This document shows positions 5,444-5,883 of a stretch of 5,883 bases of DNA, one piece after another. The DNA comes from Chitinophagaceae bacterium (GTDB taxonomy: Bacteria; Bacteroidota; Bacteroidia; Chitinophagales; Chitinophagaceae), in contig CANCKV010000240.1 of assembly GCA_947378615.1 (NCBI GenBank), forward strand, positions 1-5,883, written 5' to 3'. The notes under the pieces were generated by a model, which saw only the letters and a list, made by a program, of their open reading frames with translations, made no database searches and was not told the origin of the DNA. The number at the start of each line of letters is the position of its first letter. Positions within the stretch are counted from its first letter, which is position 1. Position numbers and translations under genes: made by a program.

Positions 5444-5883
5444 ATGACTAAAGTTTATCTTAAAAGAAAAATTGCTTACCGTATCGCTAACGGTCATCCT
5501 TGGATTTATGGAAATGAAATAGATACAATAGATGGAGAAGTGGAAGCAGGTAGTATTGTGGATGTATATTTTCATGATAAAAAACCTGTTGGACGTGGCT
5601 ATATCAACCAACAATCCCAAATTGCCATTCGATTGCTAACTCGCAAATCAGAGGAAATAAATGAAGCTTTTTTTCTAAATAAAATAAAACAGGCTTGGCA
5701 GTATCGCCAAAAAATAGGCTACACCGAAAACTGTCGTTTGATATTTGGCGAAGCTGATTATTTACCCGGATTGGTCATTGATAAGTTCAACGACTATTTT
5801 GTGATTCAAACTTTGTCATTAGGCATTGAGAAATGGAAGGATGCGATTGTAAAAGCCTTAGAAACTATTTTTAGTCCAAAAGG
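5444..5883 (+). CDS. RlmI/RlmK-like class I SAM-dependent 23S rRNA methyltransferase, N-terminal part, truncated by the window edge
   Basis: The frame opens at the ATG at 5444 and is still open at the edge, giving 146 complete codons of a family normally near 390 residues. The first 70 or so residues look like the PUA RNA-binding domain of COG1092 proteins: KVYLKR (3-8), GHPWIYGNEI (17-26), a turn rich in valine and aspartate (38-45), and VGRGYINQQSQIAIRLLT (49-66). Then comes the linker domain with the diagnostic RLIFGEADYLPGLVIDKF (98-115), which precedes the Rossmann-fold methyltransferase domain; that domain, with its SAM and catalytic cysteine motifs, lies outside. E. coli RlmI makes 5-methylcytosine at 23S rRNA position 1962. 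I infer the same class here, but the exact target base cannot be read. The gene is divergent from trxA, with 317 bp between them and no clear Shine-Dalgarno. Confidence 0.9.
   Translation, partial: MTKVYLKRKIAYRIANGHPWIYGNEIDTIDGEVEAGSIVDVYFHDKKPVGRGYINQQSQIAIRLLTRKSEEINEAFFLNKIKQAWQYRQKIGYTENCRLIFGEADYLPGLVIDKFNDYFVIQTLSLGIEKWKDAIVKALETIFSPK

Noticed and set aside
5414..5620. 68-codon minus-strand frame opposite the methyltransferase gene
   Set aside because: It is antisense to a clearly recognisable PUA-methyltransferase sequence and has no motif of its own.

Overview
The window looks like chromosomal DNA of a Bacteroidota bacterium, possibly a Chitinophagaceae-like lineage; the family is only an inference. 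Base composition is AT-rich. Two start regions carry an exact match to the phylum's -7 promoter box TAnnTTTG, Shine-Dalgarno sites are mostly weak or absent, and all genes are ordinary Bacteroidota types. I see no tRNA, rRNA, CRISPR array, transposase or phage gene.

Layout from left to right. Positions 1-144 are non-coding, with a weak nested inverted repeat. Positions 145-3295 hold a tight minus-strand operon, transcribed in the order fabG (3-oxoacyl-ACP reductase), an AlgI-like MBOAT membrane acyltransferase, and a membrane-anchored SGNH-hydrolase-like protein. The gaps are 13 and 15 bp, and a good promoter lies just before fabG. Positions 3296-3745 are non-coding and hold the most unusual structure in the window: a degenerate tandem array of about nine 21-bp units (3537-3724). 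The unit core occurs in both orientations, so the array can fold into several competing hairpins. Positions 3746-4603 encode a secreted TraB/GumN-family protein (minus strand). Upstream of it is a 98-bp imperfect palindromic repeat (4628-4725) of the ACCAC...GTGGT type, which artificially lengthens the open frame. A clear intrinsic terminator (4759-4785) then closes the minus-strand thioredoxin gene trxA (4809-5126). A 317-bp divergent intergenic region separates trxA from a plus-strand RlmI-like rRNA methyltransferase gene, which is cut off by the right edge.

Functionally, the MBOAT and SGNH proteins form a typical two-part extracytoplasmic O-acylation module, like AlgI/AlgJ, PatA/PatB or DltB/DltD. 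The MBOAT passes acyl groups across the inner membrane and the SGNH partner places them on, or removes them from, a glycan. The fabG gene at the head of the operon may link the module to acyl-carrier-protein-bound substrates, or may simply be the housekeeping fatty-acid gene sharing a promoter. The other genes are housekeeping or envelope functions: disulfide reduction, rRNA methylation and a secreted hydrolase-like protein. No complete, clearly new system is visible. The two items most worth following up are the 21-bp bidirectional repeat array and the fabG-MBOAT-SGNH operon.
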